Shown here: positions 44,442 to 51,847 of the stretch, piece after piece
How positions within the stretch are numbered: position 1 is the first letter of the stretch
Layout of the letters: every line of letters begins with the position of its first letter
Assembly (NCBI RefSeq): GCF_005543295.1
Contig: NZ_SRSG01000010.1
Span: 192,362-256,361 of the forward strand
Direction: 5' to 3'
Source of the DNA: Halalkalirubrum salinum
Lineage (GTDB): Archaea; Halobacteriota; Halobacteria; Halobacteriales; Haloferacaceae
Length of the DNA: 64,000 nucleotides
The notes under the pieces: generated by a model
Seen by the model: the letters and a program-made list of their open reading frames with translations, nothing else
The model's database searches: none
What the model was told of the DNA's origin: nothing
Program-made: the position numbers and the translations under genes

Positions 44442-45281
44442 TCAAAAGCCGCCTTCCCGATCGAACATCTCCGCCGAGAGCGGTGCAGGATCACCCTCGG
44501 TGACGTTGTACCGCGAAAAATCAGTCACACCGGCGGCCTCGAGGATGTCTTCGACGTACTCGGCGTTGCCAGTGTACTCCGCAGGGTCATTCGAGAGCAT
44601 CGTAAGCACCGCGTCAGAGACGATTTCGGGCGTTCGCCAGTCGTCTTCGGTTCCCAGCCCAAAGTACCGCGTGGCGCGGGTGTCGACCGCCGTCTTCGGC
44701 CAGAAGGTGTTACAGCCGATGTCATGCGCTGCGAGCTCGTCGGCCAACGAGAGCGTAAGAAACGACATCCCGAGCTTCGACCAAGCGTAGGGGGCCAACC
44801 CGGGAGCGCGATCGACCGTTACCGGCGGCGCGTTCGTCAAGATCCAGCCCTCGTCCGAATCGGTCAGATGTGGGATAAATGCCCGCGAAACGAGGTACGT
44901 CCCACGGACGTTGACGTCTGTGAGCAGATCGAAGCGCTTCGGCGGAAGGTCCGCGACGTTCGCAAGCTGGATCGCACTCGCGTTGTTGATGACGATGTCG
45001 ACGCCGCCGAATCGGTCGATCGTCCGCTCGGCGGCCGCTTCTACCGCCTCGGGATCGCGGACGTCCAGTTGAACCGCGAGCGACTCAACGCCGCGTGCGT
45101 CGCATGCAGCAGCCGTCTTGTGAATTGTTCCCTCGAGATCGCTATCAGTGTCATCGACCGTCTTGCCGGTGGAGACCACGTTACAACCGGCATCCGCGAG
45201 CGCAAGGGCGATCGATTTACCAATACCGCGGGTCGTCCCGGTGATAAATGCGGTTCGGCCTGTGAGATCCGGAATGTCCAT
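44442..45281 (-). CDS. short-chain dehydrogenase, HSDL2-like, catalytic Ser replaced
   Basis: A 279-residue SDR. NAD(P) motif ITGTTRGIGKSIALALA; active-site YAWSK with Tyr and Lys in place; NNASAIQL as usual. PKTAVDTRATRYFG and the APPV stretch match HSDL2-like SDRs, which normally have SPP: the catalytic Ser is Ala here (ILTNAPPV). Activity may be lost or changed. ATG 45281 (MDIPDLTG) is used. It is divergent from the terpene synthase-like gene across 117 bases, so the two may be co-regulated. Confidence 0.85.
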   Translation of the reverse strand: MDIPDLTGRTAFITGTTRGIGKSIALALADAGCNVVSTGKTVDDTDSDLEGTIHKTAAACDARGVESLAVQLDVRDPEAVEAAAERTIDRFGGVDIVINNASAIQLANVADLPPKRFDLLTDVNVRGTYLVSRAFIPHLTDSDEGWILTNAPPVTVDRAPGLAPYAWSKLGMSFLTLSLADELAAHDIGCNTFWPKTAVDTRATRYFGLGTEDDWRTPEIVSDAVLTMLSNDPAEYTGNAEYVEDILEAAGVTDFSRYNVTEGDPAPLSAEMFDREGGF

Positions 45282-45351
45282 GGATCCACCACGATCGGTA
45301 GTGGGAAAACTGTACGGGTGTGGATTGTTTATTAGAGCAGCTCGATCGGAG

Positions 45352-45399
45352 TCCACCTCGGTGGATAGCAGATATAAGTAGGCTCTCGTGAAAGCGAGA
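45352..45399 (+). promoter_or_regulatory. palindromic operator, TATA box and start-site inverted repeat
   Basis: TCCACC-TC-GGTGGA is a perfect 6+6 palindrome (45352-45365). ATATAA (45372-45377) is a TATA box 22-27 bases before ATG 45399, as for a leaderless gene. Between TATA and start is a second inverted repeat, TCTCG..CGAGA (45384-45399). The arrangement suggests tight regulation of the terpene synthase-like gene. Confidence 0.6.
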
Positions 45400-46364
45400 T
45401 GTATACGATGTGTTCGCGGTTCAACACCGATCCCGAAGCAATACAGCAATCGATCGACTCAGTCACGTTGCCAGCCTGGTTCGATCCGGTGTTTAATCGA
45501 TACGAACGGACAATTGGTGACCGCGATCGGCTGCTCTGGAAGTGGCTATATCACATTATCCCGACGTTTCAGCTCTCATCAGTGCCAGAGACGTACACCG
45601 ACGCTGCACGGAACGCGAATTTCGGGATGTCGGTATACATGACGATTCTTGACGATATCGCCGAACGACATTGCGATCGGCCACTGTTCGAGGCCGGCAG
45701 ACAGATCCCGTTTTCGAAGGTGACCCCACGAGCACCGGCTGATGACGACGGTGCAGTTCTCTCGTTACTCGAGAAGGTATGGGAGCAAACCGAGTCGTTC
45801 CTCGCGAAGGGGCCCCGGGCGGACGAGTTCCGTGAGATCCTGGAGTTCGACCTCCGACAGTCGCTCAACACGATGGAGTACAATCGGCTCGTAAACACCG
45901 ACCCACGGATCGTGAGTTGTCGATCGATCGATCGCCGCGACGTGTATAATATGCTATTGTTCATTTATACTGACATTGATCTTGCGTTCTCGCCGCGGTT
46001 CGACCGCAACGAGCACGCCGCATTTCGTGACTTCGTGTGGGACACACAACGGCTCGCACGAATCAGCAACTGGGTGACCACGTGGGAACGGGAGGTCCAC
46101 GAAGGCGATTACACATCAAAAGTGGTCTTACGTGCGGTCGAACGGGGTATCGTAACAATGGACGGGTTGGACAACAACCCAGATGATGCCATTGCGCGCA
46201 TCCAGGCATCGGATATCGAATCCGAACTGTTAGCCGAGTGGGATCGGCGCTACACCGAGCTTCAATCGAATGAGATCGGGCTGGCAAGTATTGATGCCGC
46301 GGCGTTCTTAGACGGGATACAATACATTCGCATGGTCGATGAGGCACTTCGAGGAAAAAAATAA
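45399..46364 (+). CDS. class I terpene synthase-like protein
   Basis: A 321-residue, all-helical, soluble protein. D85-D86-I-A-E89 is a DDxxE motif. N224-x3-T228-x3-E232 (in SNWVTTWERE) is an NSE-type motif. The spacing, 139 residues, equals that of bacterial sesquiterpene cyclases. LNTMEYNRLVN lies between. The two motifs bind three Mg ions and the diphosphate of a prenyl substrate. No prenyltransferase FARM/SARM pair is present, so a cyclase is favoured. ATG 45399 is favoured by the TATA spacing; ATG 45408 is second. Confidence 0.65.
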   Translation: MYTMCSRFNTDPEAIQQSIDSVTLPAWFDPVFNRYERTIGDRDRLLWKWLYHIIPTFQLSSVPETYTDAARNANFGMSVYMTILDDIAERHCDRPLFEAGRQIPFSKVTPRAPADDDGAVLSLLEKVWEQTESFLAKGPRADEFREILEFDLRQSLNTMEYNRLVNTDPRIVSCRSIDRRDVYNMLLFIYTDIDLAFSPRFDRNEHAAFRDFVWDTQRLARISNWVTTWEREVHEGDYTSKVVLRAVERGIVTMDGLDNNPDDAIARIQASDIESELLAEWDRRYTELQSNEIGLASIDAAAFLDGIQYIRMVDEALRGKK

Positions 46365-46522
46365 CCGCTTGCAGTGTGTCGCGAGCGGTTGCACGCACCG
46401 GTCGCCAGTTCGTCGTCGTGTACCTTCTACGAGTCCAGAGGTTATGAACTGACGATCGAATACAAAGATCACTATGCGACCACGTCATTAATATACACAT
46501 CCCGTATAACGTTGTTACATAA

Positions 46523-47554
46523 ATGTCGGGGGAAGATCGATGCGTGTACCAGGAGGTGTTCGAGTCGATCCAGAACCCCGTATTGATCATCGACCCGAAC
46601 TTTGTCATCGAGGATGCAAATCCTGCTGCGGCCGAGTTTCTCGATTATCCGTCGAAAACGGCGTTACAAGGAACTGCGGTTTCATCGATGCTATACGATC
46701 CAGATGTTATTGAAGAAGTTGCCGAAGCAATCGCTGCGGGCAAGCCCTGGGAAGGCCGAACCGAACTCCTAACACACGGTGGGGAGGTAATTGCTGGACG
46801 CGGATCGGCCGTCCCGATTACTATCGATGGGGAGTTTACTTGTATCGCCGGGCTATTTGTTGATCTGACGAGACAGGAACAGTACAGCCGCTCGCTCAAC
46901 ATTTTGAACCGGGTGCTGCGGCACAATATCCGAAATGAGATAAACATCATCCAAGGGACACTTGGAATGATCGACGAAGACTGTCTCGCCGAGGGAGATG
47001 TCGAACGACTCAACTCTGTGGAAAAACGGCTGGCCACGATCGTCGATCGAGCCAATACTGCGCGGCGTCTTGAAGAGTTATTAGACTTTGATGACGACCA
47101 GATCGAAGCAACCGTTCGGATCGATGAACTGCTCTGTGAGGCGATCGCGACAGTCGCATCCGAGTACCCAGAGGCGAAGTTCGTGTTCCCAGACTCGTTC
47201 GGGGCACGCTATGCGACCGCGAACCGGACAGCGGTGCGGGCATTCGAGGCCGTGTTAGAAAACGCCGTCGAACACAACGATACCGCGGAACCCACTGTCT
47301 GGATCGACGTCAGCGAAAACGACGATTCGGTTACAGTGGAGATTGAAGACAACGGTCCAGGGATTGATCCCGAACGGGAGGATATCGTGTTCGGTCGCGA
47401 GGAAACAGACCAACTCAACCACGGAGACGGAATTAGCCTGTTTTTTGTCGATCAACTGTTCCGGATATACGGCGGCAGTGTAGGGGTCCAAGCGGGCGAG
47501 GAGGGCGGAGCACGATTTTGTTTGACGTTTCCACGGACAGGAGACACTGAGTAG
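46523..47554 (+). CDS. PAS-domain sensor histidine kinase
   Basis: A 343-residue kinase without membrane segments. The PAS domain covers about 12-118 (SIQNPVLIIDPNFVIEDANPA). H134 is the phospho-accepting His in VLRHNIRNEIN. The ATPase domain has the N box ENAVEHND, G1 DNGPGID, and a C-terminal GGARFCLTFP. No response regulator is adjacent. It has its own promoter-like ATTAATATA about 30 bases upstream. A cytoplasmic signal is sensed, ligand unknown. Confidence 0.88.
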   Translation: MSGEDRCVYQEVFESIQNPVLIIDPNFVIEDANPAAAEFLDYPSKTALQGTAVSSMLYDPDVIEEVAEAIAAGKPWEGRTELLTHGGEVIAGRGSAVPITIDGEFTCIAGLFVDLTRQEQYSRSLNILNRVLRHNIRNEINIIQGTLGMIDEDCLAEGDVERLNSVEKRLATIVDRANTARRLEELLDFDDDQIEATVRIDELLCEAIATVASEYPEAKFVFPDSFGARYATANRTAVRAFEAVLENAVEHNDTAEPTVWIDVSENDDSVTVEIEDNGPGIDPEREDIVFGREETDQLNHGDGISLFFVDQLFRIYGGSVGVQAGEEGGARFCLTFPRTGDTE

Positions 47555-47556
47555 GG

Positions 47557-47847
47557 CTACTCCGATCGGTTTGACTCCCACAGCCGGATCCACGCCGCCA
47601 ATGGCGCACGATTGCCGTCGATCGTCACCCGAACAGTGCCGTCAAACCGCCAGCGCGCACGCGGCGGGTCTTCGCCAAAGCGGGCTGGAACGTCGATCGA
47701 CAGTTCCTCGGCAGTCAACTGGATCGCTTCAGATCGATCGACACCCTCGTCTAAGAGCCGATCCATGATCGACAGCCATGATTCATCTGAATCGTCCGAA
47801 GAGTGCTCAAGCGTGTCGGCTGCTGCTGGGTCCGTTCGTCCGCTCAT
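47557..47847 (-). CDS. small acidic haloarchaeal protein, paralogue of 48289-48516
   Basis: A 96-residue protein starting MSGRTDPAAAD. IDVPARFGEDPPRARWRFDG (about 53-72) matches a similar stretch in the gene at 48289-48516. The N-terminal third is Ser/Asp-rich. No domain is recognised. Three co-directional genes, of which the outer two are paralogous, suggest a small operon of shared function. Confidence 0.65.
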   Translation of the reverse strand: MSGRTDPAAADTLEHSSDDSDESWLSIMDRLLDEGVDRSEAIQLTAEELSIDVPARFGEDPPRARWRFDGTVRVTIDGNRAPLAAWIRLWESNRSE

Positions 47848-47935
47848 ACGTACCTGTTGGAGCGCAGCTACCTTACTCCACCGGCAATTCCCATCCAGTG
47901 CTATCGCATCGTGTTGCCGACCAGTCTTCATCCGC

Positions 47936-48286
47936 CTACCCGAGGCGTCGGAGCGTCGCTTTGAAGATCCCGATCGGCAGGACGGTCACGTTTTCATCGC
48001 GGATAACCGATCGAAGAGCGCTGTCGGCGGGGAGTCCGTTCAGCCGGACAATTGGGGCCCGCCGAACCTGGAGTTCGATCGGCGGTAACACCGCGGCGGG
48101 GTCACGACCAGGAGGAACAGCCTGCACAAAAAGCGGTCGGAGACGATCGAGTGCGGTTCGGAGTCGAGAAAGCGAGCGAAACGATGGGGCGTTGAGTATA
48201 ATTCGATTGTCCTCAGACCAGATCGAAAACGACGTGCCGTCGGTTTCGAGTTCGAGCGAGACGTCGATCGAGAGGGTTGGTGACAC
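47936..48286 (-). CDS. small haloarchaeal protein between two paralogues
   Basis: A 116-residue protein starting MSPTLSIDVSLELETDG. A beta-rich N-terminus is followed by RLRTALDRLRPLFVQAVPPGRDP and a C-terminal IRDENVTVLPIGIFKATLRRLG. No domain or ligand motif is seen. It lies two bases from the following small gene (48289-48516) and shares its strand, so it is part of the three-gene set. Confidence 0.65.
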   Translation of the reverse strand: MSPTLSIDVSLELETDGTSFSIWSEDNRIILNAPSFRSLSRLRTALDRLRPLFVQAVPPGRDPAAVLPPIELQVRRAPIVRLNGLPADSALRSVIRDENVTVLPIGIFKATLRRLG

Positions 48287-48288
48287 AG

Positions 48289-48516
48289 CTAGTCGTCGCG
48301 TTCTTTCGTTCCAATGGTCAGCGTTCCATCGATGCGCCAGTGTGCGTATTCAGGATCCGCTCCGACCTTGCTCGGTACGTCAATCTCCATATCTTCGAAC
48401 TCATAGGTCATTTCTGCACCGCGACCGGTGAGCCGATCGTACAACGCGATCGCGAGCTCGGGCCACGTCTGTGCCTCCGCCTCGTCGTACCGACCGGTGG
48501 ACCCTTTCTGTGTCAT
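48289..48516 (-). CDS. small acidic haloarchaeal protein, paralogue of 47557-47847
   Basis: A 75-residue protein starting MTQKGSTGRYDEAEAQTWPE. IDVPSKVGADPEYAHWRIDG near the C-terminus is the same motif (DVP-x3-G-x-DP-x3-A-x-WR-x-DG) as in the gene at 47557. ATG 48516 is used; a TTG at 48522 is less likely. The front part looks like a separate small helical domain. First gene of the three-gene set. Confidence 0.65.
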   Translation of the reverse strand: MTQKGSTGRYDEAEAQTWPELAIALYDRLTGRGAEMTYEFEDMEIDVPSKVGADPEYAHWRIDGTLTIGTKERDD

Positions 48517-48608
48517 ACCCAATTGTTCGATCGCCAGCCGCTTAATCTTCCGGTTCGCTGCCCTGTCGCCTGAGCATCACTGGTGAGTTCAAAGATGCAA
48601 GGCAGGAT

Positions 48609-48632
48609 TCCACGGGTCACCTGACCCGTGGT
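48609..48632 (+). repeat. left-end hairpin of the tnpB element
   Basis: CACGGGTCA (48611-48619) pairs perfectly with TGACCCGTG (48622-48630) across a two-base loop, and flanking ATTCCAC/GTGGAAT add pairing. It resembles the right-end hairpin in the GGGTCA-TGACCC/GGGTC-GACCC core, as expected for ends recognised by TnpA. Confidence 0.6.
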
Positions 48633-48660
48633 GGAATGCCGACAAAGACCAAAATAAAAA

Positions 48661-48668
48661 TTTTAAAT
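48661..48668 (+). promoter_or_regulatory. TATA box of tnpB
   Basis: TTTTAAAT at 48661-48668 lies 26-33 bases before the GTG start (48694), the spacing for a leaderless message. The surrounding 40 bases are strongly AT-rich. Confidence 0.5.
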
Positions 48669-48693
48669 AACCAAACTACTTATTGAAAGTAGA

Positions 48694-49908
48694 GTGGACG
48701 ACTACCTGAGACGTACAGCCATCACCCGCATCACCGTGAGCGACGAGCAAGACGCTGAATTGCTCGAAGCCACGATTAGCGACTGGCAACATGGAGCCAC
48801 TCTCGCCTCCCAAATTGGATGGAGAGAAAACGAGGACTCCAAATATGATCTCCAACAACTCGCGTACTCGGATGTGCGCGAGGAAACTCGTCTCGGGAGT
48901 CAACACGCAATACTCGCCACTCACCAAGCCGCAAGCGCACTCAAAGGCGTCAACGAACTCAAAGACAAAGGCGGAAAAGTCTCGTGTCCCGAGTTCACCA
49001 GTCCAACCATCAAATACGATGCAAACACACTGACGCTCTTTGAGGACAACACTCTCTCACTCACCACCGTTGAGAGTCGGGTTCGGTGTGAACTTGTTCT
49101 CCCAGACGACGAGGACGGCTACCAGTACCAATTCTTGAACGACGACGAGTGGAGCGTTACCGAAAGCACGCTCACCGCTCGTGACGGTAACTACTTCTTG
49201 AACCTCGGGTTCCGTAAACCGAACCCGTTCGATGATCAAGAATCTCCTGCCGAGGACAGAACAGTTCTCGGAGTAGACCTCGGAATCGATAACCTCGCCG
49301 TCACCAGCACTGCACAGTTTAAATCGGGAAAGAAACTGGTTCACGACCACGACCAATTCGAGCAAGTTCGTGGCGGTCTCCAACAAACGGGGACTCAATC
49401 GGCTCACCGAACACTTGTTGCACGAGGCGACCGAGAAGAACAGTATTCACAAGACAAACTACACCGTGTCTCAAACGCGATTGTTGAGGAAGCCGTCGAA
49501 CATGAGTGTAGTCACATCGTGTTCGAGGACTTGGAGTATATTCGTGAACGGATGCCGAACGCGAGGAAGTTCCACCAATGGGCGCACCGCAAACTCGTTC
49601 AGTTCGTGACGTACAAAGCCGAATCACTCGGTGTTCGTATCGAGTTTGTGGACGCGGCGTATACGAGTCAGCGATGTTCTGAGTGTGGACACACGAGTCG
49701 TGGGAACCGACTTGTGCAAGCACGCTTCGAGTGTGAGAAGTGCGGTAAAGTGCTTCACGCAGATTACAATGCGGCGAAGAATATCGGGTGGCGGTTTGTC
49801 CGTCGTGGGCTAAAGGACTCACGGCGGACGGGCAACAGTCAACTTGCCCTCAAGTCAGGAACAGTGACGCCAAACCGGGGATTCGTCCCGTACTCCGTAG
49901 TGAGTTAG
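48694..49908 (+). CDS. tnpB: RNA-guided endonuclease TnpB (IS200/IS605)
   Basis: A 404-residue TnpB. The RuvC acidic triad is complete: D195 (VLGVDLGIDN), E278 (IVFEDLEYI) and D357 (ADYNAAKN). The zinc finger is C328-x2-C331 and C347-x2-C350. The N-terminal WED/REC part (LLEATISDWQHG) is the usual haloarchaeal form. GTG 48694 starts the protein, 29 bases after a TATA box. There is no tnpA. It appears intact and probably active with an omegaRNA derived from its 3' end. Confidence 0.92.
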   Translation: MDDYLRRTAITRITVSDEQDAELLEATISDWQHGATLASQIGWRENEDSKYDLQQLAYSDVREETRLGSQHAILATHQAASALKGVNELKDKGGKVSCPEFTSPTIKYDANTLTLFEDNTLSLTTVESRVRCELVLPDDEDGYQYQFLNDDEWSVTESTLTARDGNYFLNLGFRKPNPFDDQESPAEDRTVLGVDLGIDNLAVTSTAQFKSGKKLVHDHDQFEQVRGGLQQTGTQSAHRTLVARGDREEQYSQDKLHRVSNAIVEEAVEHECSHIVFEDLEYIRERMPNARKFHQWAHRKLVQFVTYKAESLGVRIEFVDAAYTSQRCSECGHTSRGNRLVQARFECEKCGKVLHADYNAAKNIGWRFVRRGLKDSRRTGNSQLALKSGTVTPNRGFVPYSVVS

Positions 49909-49928
49909 AGGCTGAGAACACTGACAAG

Positions 49929-49950
49929 CCCCGGGTCACCCGACCCGGGG
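49929..49950 (+). repeat. right-end hairpin of the tnpB element (omegaRNA scaffold region)
   Basis: CCCCGGGTC (49929-49937), loop ACCC, GACCCGGGG (49942-49950): a perfect 9-bp stem 20 bases after the tnpB stop. In this family the 3' end of the gene and the right end form the guide RNA, with the guide being the DNA just beyond the element. The putative guide is the sequence following about 49951. Confidence 0.65.
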
Positions 49951-49998
49951 TCGTTGACCGATCTCAACTATTAACCCACCGGCCGATAGAGCGTCAGT

Positions 49999-50496
49999 AT
50001 GACCGAGATACATCCCGACCAACGCGTTGCCGTACTGGCAGACTCACAGAATCTCTATCACACCGCGCAGAGTTTGTATTCGCGGAACATCGACTACTCT
50101 TCGCTGTTGGAAAAGGCAGTCGCAGATCGATCGCTCGTGCGGGCGATCGCGTACGTTATTCGTGCAGATTCACCTGAAGAGGAGAAGTTCTTCGAGGCGC
50201 TCGTCGACATCGGCTTCGAGACAAAAATCAAGGCGATCAAGACATTCGGCGACGGCTCGAAGAAGGCCGACTGGGACGTCGGAATGAGTCTCGACGCGGT
50301 GACCCTCGCGAGCCACGTGGATACGGTTGTCCTGTGTACCGGTGACGGTGACTTCTCGCGGCTGTGTTCACATCTCAGACACGAAGGAGTCCGCGTCGAG
50401 GTGATGAGCTTTGGCTCCTCAACTGCCGAGGAACTGATCGACGCCACTGATGCCTTTATTGACCTCGCCGAGCGCGAAGATACCTTCTTGCTTTGA
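49999..50496 (+). CDS. NYN-domain protein (LabA/PIN-like nuclease fold)
   Basis: A 165-residue single NYN domain. Acidic metal-site residues are in VAVLADSQNLYH, KKADWDVGMSLDA and VLCTGDGDFSRLC, the three clusters of the PIN-like fold. RVEVMSFGSSTAEELIDATDAF closes it. The family includes RNases. It starts 90 bases beyond the tnpB stop, next to the element's right end, and may have been disturbed by it only upstream. Confidence 0.85.
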   Translation: MTEIHPDQRVAVLADSQNLYHTAQSLYSRNIDYSSLLEKAVADRSLVRAIAYVIRADSPEEEKFFEALVDIGFETKIKAIKTFGDGSKKADWDVGMSLDAVTLASHVDTVVLCTGDGDFSRLCSHLRHEGVRVEVMSFGSSTAEELIDATDAFIDLAEREDTFLL

Positions 50497-50498
50497 GG

Positions 50499-50699
50499 AT
50501 GTCTGACAGCACCACCTCGGAGACAGAGCCGTTTCCGGTCGAAATACTGGCTGTGCCGTTCATTGTTGGAATGGCCGTCGGAATCGCTTTCGGCCGCGTC
50601 GCGTTTCAGAGCACGCTCGTCGGTTTCGCGATCGGGGTTGCCCTGTTCGGGCTGCTCGCGATCGTCCGTGTTCGGCTACTGCCGGTTCGATCGCAGTAG
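50499..50699 (+). CDS. small two-helix membrane protein
   Basis: A 66-residue protein starting MSDSTTSETEPFPVEILAV. Two helices (about 16-36 and 37-60) carry a GIAFGRVAF turn. ATG 50499 begins two bases after the NYN stop. No known family. It may be translated with the NYN gene. Confidence 0.6.
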   Translation: MSDSTTSETEPFPVEILAVPFIVGMAVGIAFGRVAFQSTLVGFAIGVALFGLLAIVRVRLLPVRSQ

Positions 50700-50766
50700 G
50701 GGTCGAACGGCGATCGTCGCGGACTCGTGACGCAACCGATTTGTACGGCTACGCGGTATCGCGTGC

Positions 50767-51246
50767 ATGAGCAACCTCGCCGATGAGACCGCCCTTGATC
50801 CGCTCCGAACGATCGCGGACTACCAGTTCGGCTCGGGCGCGGGCCCGGCGCTGTTTCCGGCCGACGAACCGATCGAGATCCGTCGATCGAGCGGCGGCCG
50901 CCCGCGACAGGTGCTCGTTTCCGGTACCCGCGTGGTCTCCTATGGGACCGACGGCCGATTCAGACTGGGCTACGAGGGCGGCAAACGACTCCAGGCAGCG
51001 CTGGACCCGCCGGCCTACCGGGTTGTCGTCGGCGACGAATCTGCTCCCTTCGTCCGAGACGGAAAGAACGTCTTTGCGAAGTTCGTCACCGAGGTCGATC
51101 CGGTAATCCGCCCCGGCGACGAGGTGCTGGTCGAACATCACACCGGCTCGCTGTTGGGCGTTGGCCGCGCGGAGCTATCGGCGGACGGGATCGAAGATTT
51201 CGAGTCGGGGATGGCCGTCAAGGTGCGGGACGGAACGCCCGAGTAA
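50767..51246 (+). CDS. PUA-domain protein
   Basis: A 159-residue protein. The C-terminal PUA domain (about 75-152) has PAYRVVVGDESAPFVRDGKNVFAKFVTEVDPVIRPGDEVLVE and GVGRAELSADGIEDFESGMAVKVRDG, as in archaeosine transglycosylase-associated and TIGR00451 proteins. The N-terminal half (FGSGAGPALFPADEPIEIRRS) is typical of the TGT-C1-like partner domain. An RNA-binding or RNA-modification role is likely. Confidence 0.85.
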   Translation: MSNLADETALDPLRTIADYQFGSGAGPALFPADEPIEIRRSSGGRPRQVLVSGTRVVSYGTDGRFRLGYEGGKRLQAALDPPAYRVVVGDESAPFVRDGKNVFAKFVTEVDPVIRPGDEVLVEHHTGSLLGVGRAELSADGIEDFESGMAVKVRDGTPE

Positions 51247-51422
51247 GTGGCTAGGAGGGCGCCTCTATCGAAAAAACTGGATTTATTCATAAGGATCAAC
51301 AGACAGTCGTTGGATCTGATTCATGGGAGTGTCGTAGCCAACCAGAGATTTCGGTACCGCTTGAAATCCCATGTTATGATGTGTTCGTTCGATCTAGTTG
51401 CCCGAACAGCGAGGAAACTAAA

Positions 51423-51443
51423 TATGTGTAGAATCTACACATA
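51423..51443 (+). promoter_or_regulatory. 21-bp perfect palindrome operator of the toxin-antitoxin pair
   Basis: TATGTGTAGA (51423-51432), central A, TCTACACATA (51434-51443), five bases before ATG 51449. A TATA-like ACTAAATAT at about 51416-51424 overlaps its left arm. The position between TATA and start matches an autoregulatory operator bound by the RHH antitoxin. Confidence 0.7.
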
Positions 51444-51448
51444 AACGG

Positions 51449-51847
51449 ATGGCTGAAGAGAAAACCCGCATCGATTTCAACGCTCCGCGGTCCCTCGTCG
51501 AGCGCGCCGATAGTATCGTTGAAATCCTCAATATCTCTCGCACTCGCCTCTTAATCGATGCTCTAGAAGACGAACTCGAAGAACTCGCAAACGACAAAGA
51601 ATTCCGTCGACGACTGAGCGAGGCCTACTACGATGGCCGGATCGAGTATGACACCGTCGAAGCAATCCTCGGTCGTGAAGAGGCGATGCGGTTGAAACTC
51701 CTCCGGGAATCAATTACCCGGACACCTCCCATACCCAAACTCGAGAGCGACCTCCCGAGTGATGAGACGTTCTATGACGGCGAAATTGTCGAATGGACAG
51801 AGTCGAGTTCGGCTGAATCATCGGATGACAAATCACGTGGATACTGA
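51449..51847 (+). CDS. ribbon-helix-helix antitoxin-like protein
   Basis: A 132-residue protein. The N-terminal RHH part is TRIDFNAPRSLVERADSIVEILNISRTRLLIDAL (6-39). The rest is Glu-rich and likely unstructured, suited to wrapping a toxin. It stops at TGA 51845-51847 overlapping the toxin ATG (TGATG). Upstream is the perfect palindrome operator. Confidence 0.75.
   Translation: MAEEKTRIDFNAPRSLVERADSIVEILNISRTRLLIDALEDELEELANDKEFRRRLSEAYYDGRIEYDTVEAILGREEAMRLKLLRESITRTPPIPKLESDLPSDETFYDGEIVEWTESSSAESSDDKSRGY

Larger units (their letters stand above)
48595..49955 (+). mobile_element. orphan TnpB element of IS200/IS605 (IS1341-type)
   Basis: It contains one tnpB and no tnpA. Boundaries are set by the hairpins: left at about 48609-48632 and right at 49929-49950. 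No target-site duplication is expected for this family, and I cannot fix the exact ends. The composition is A/T-richer than the flanks. It would need TnpA in trans to move. Confidence 0.6.
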
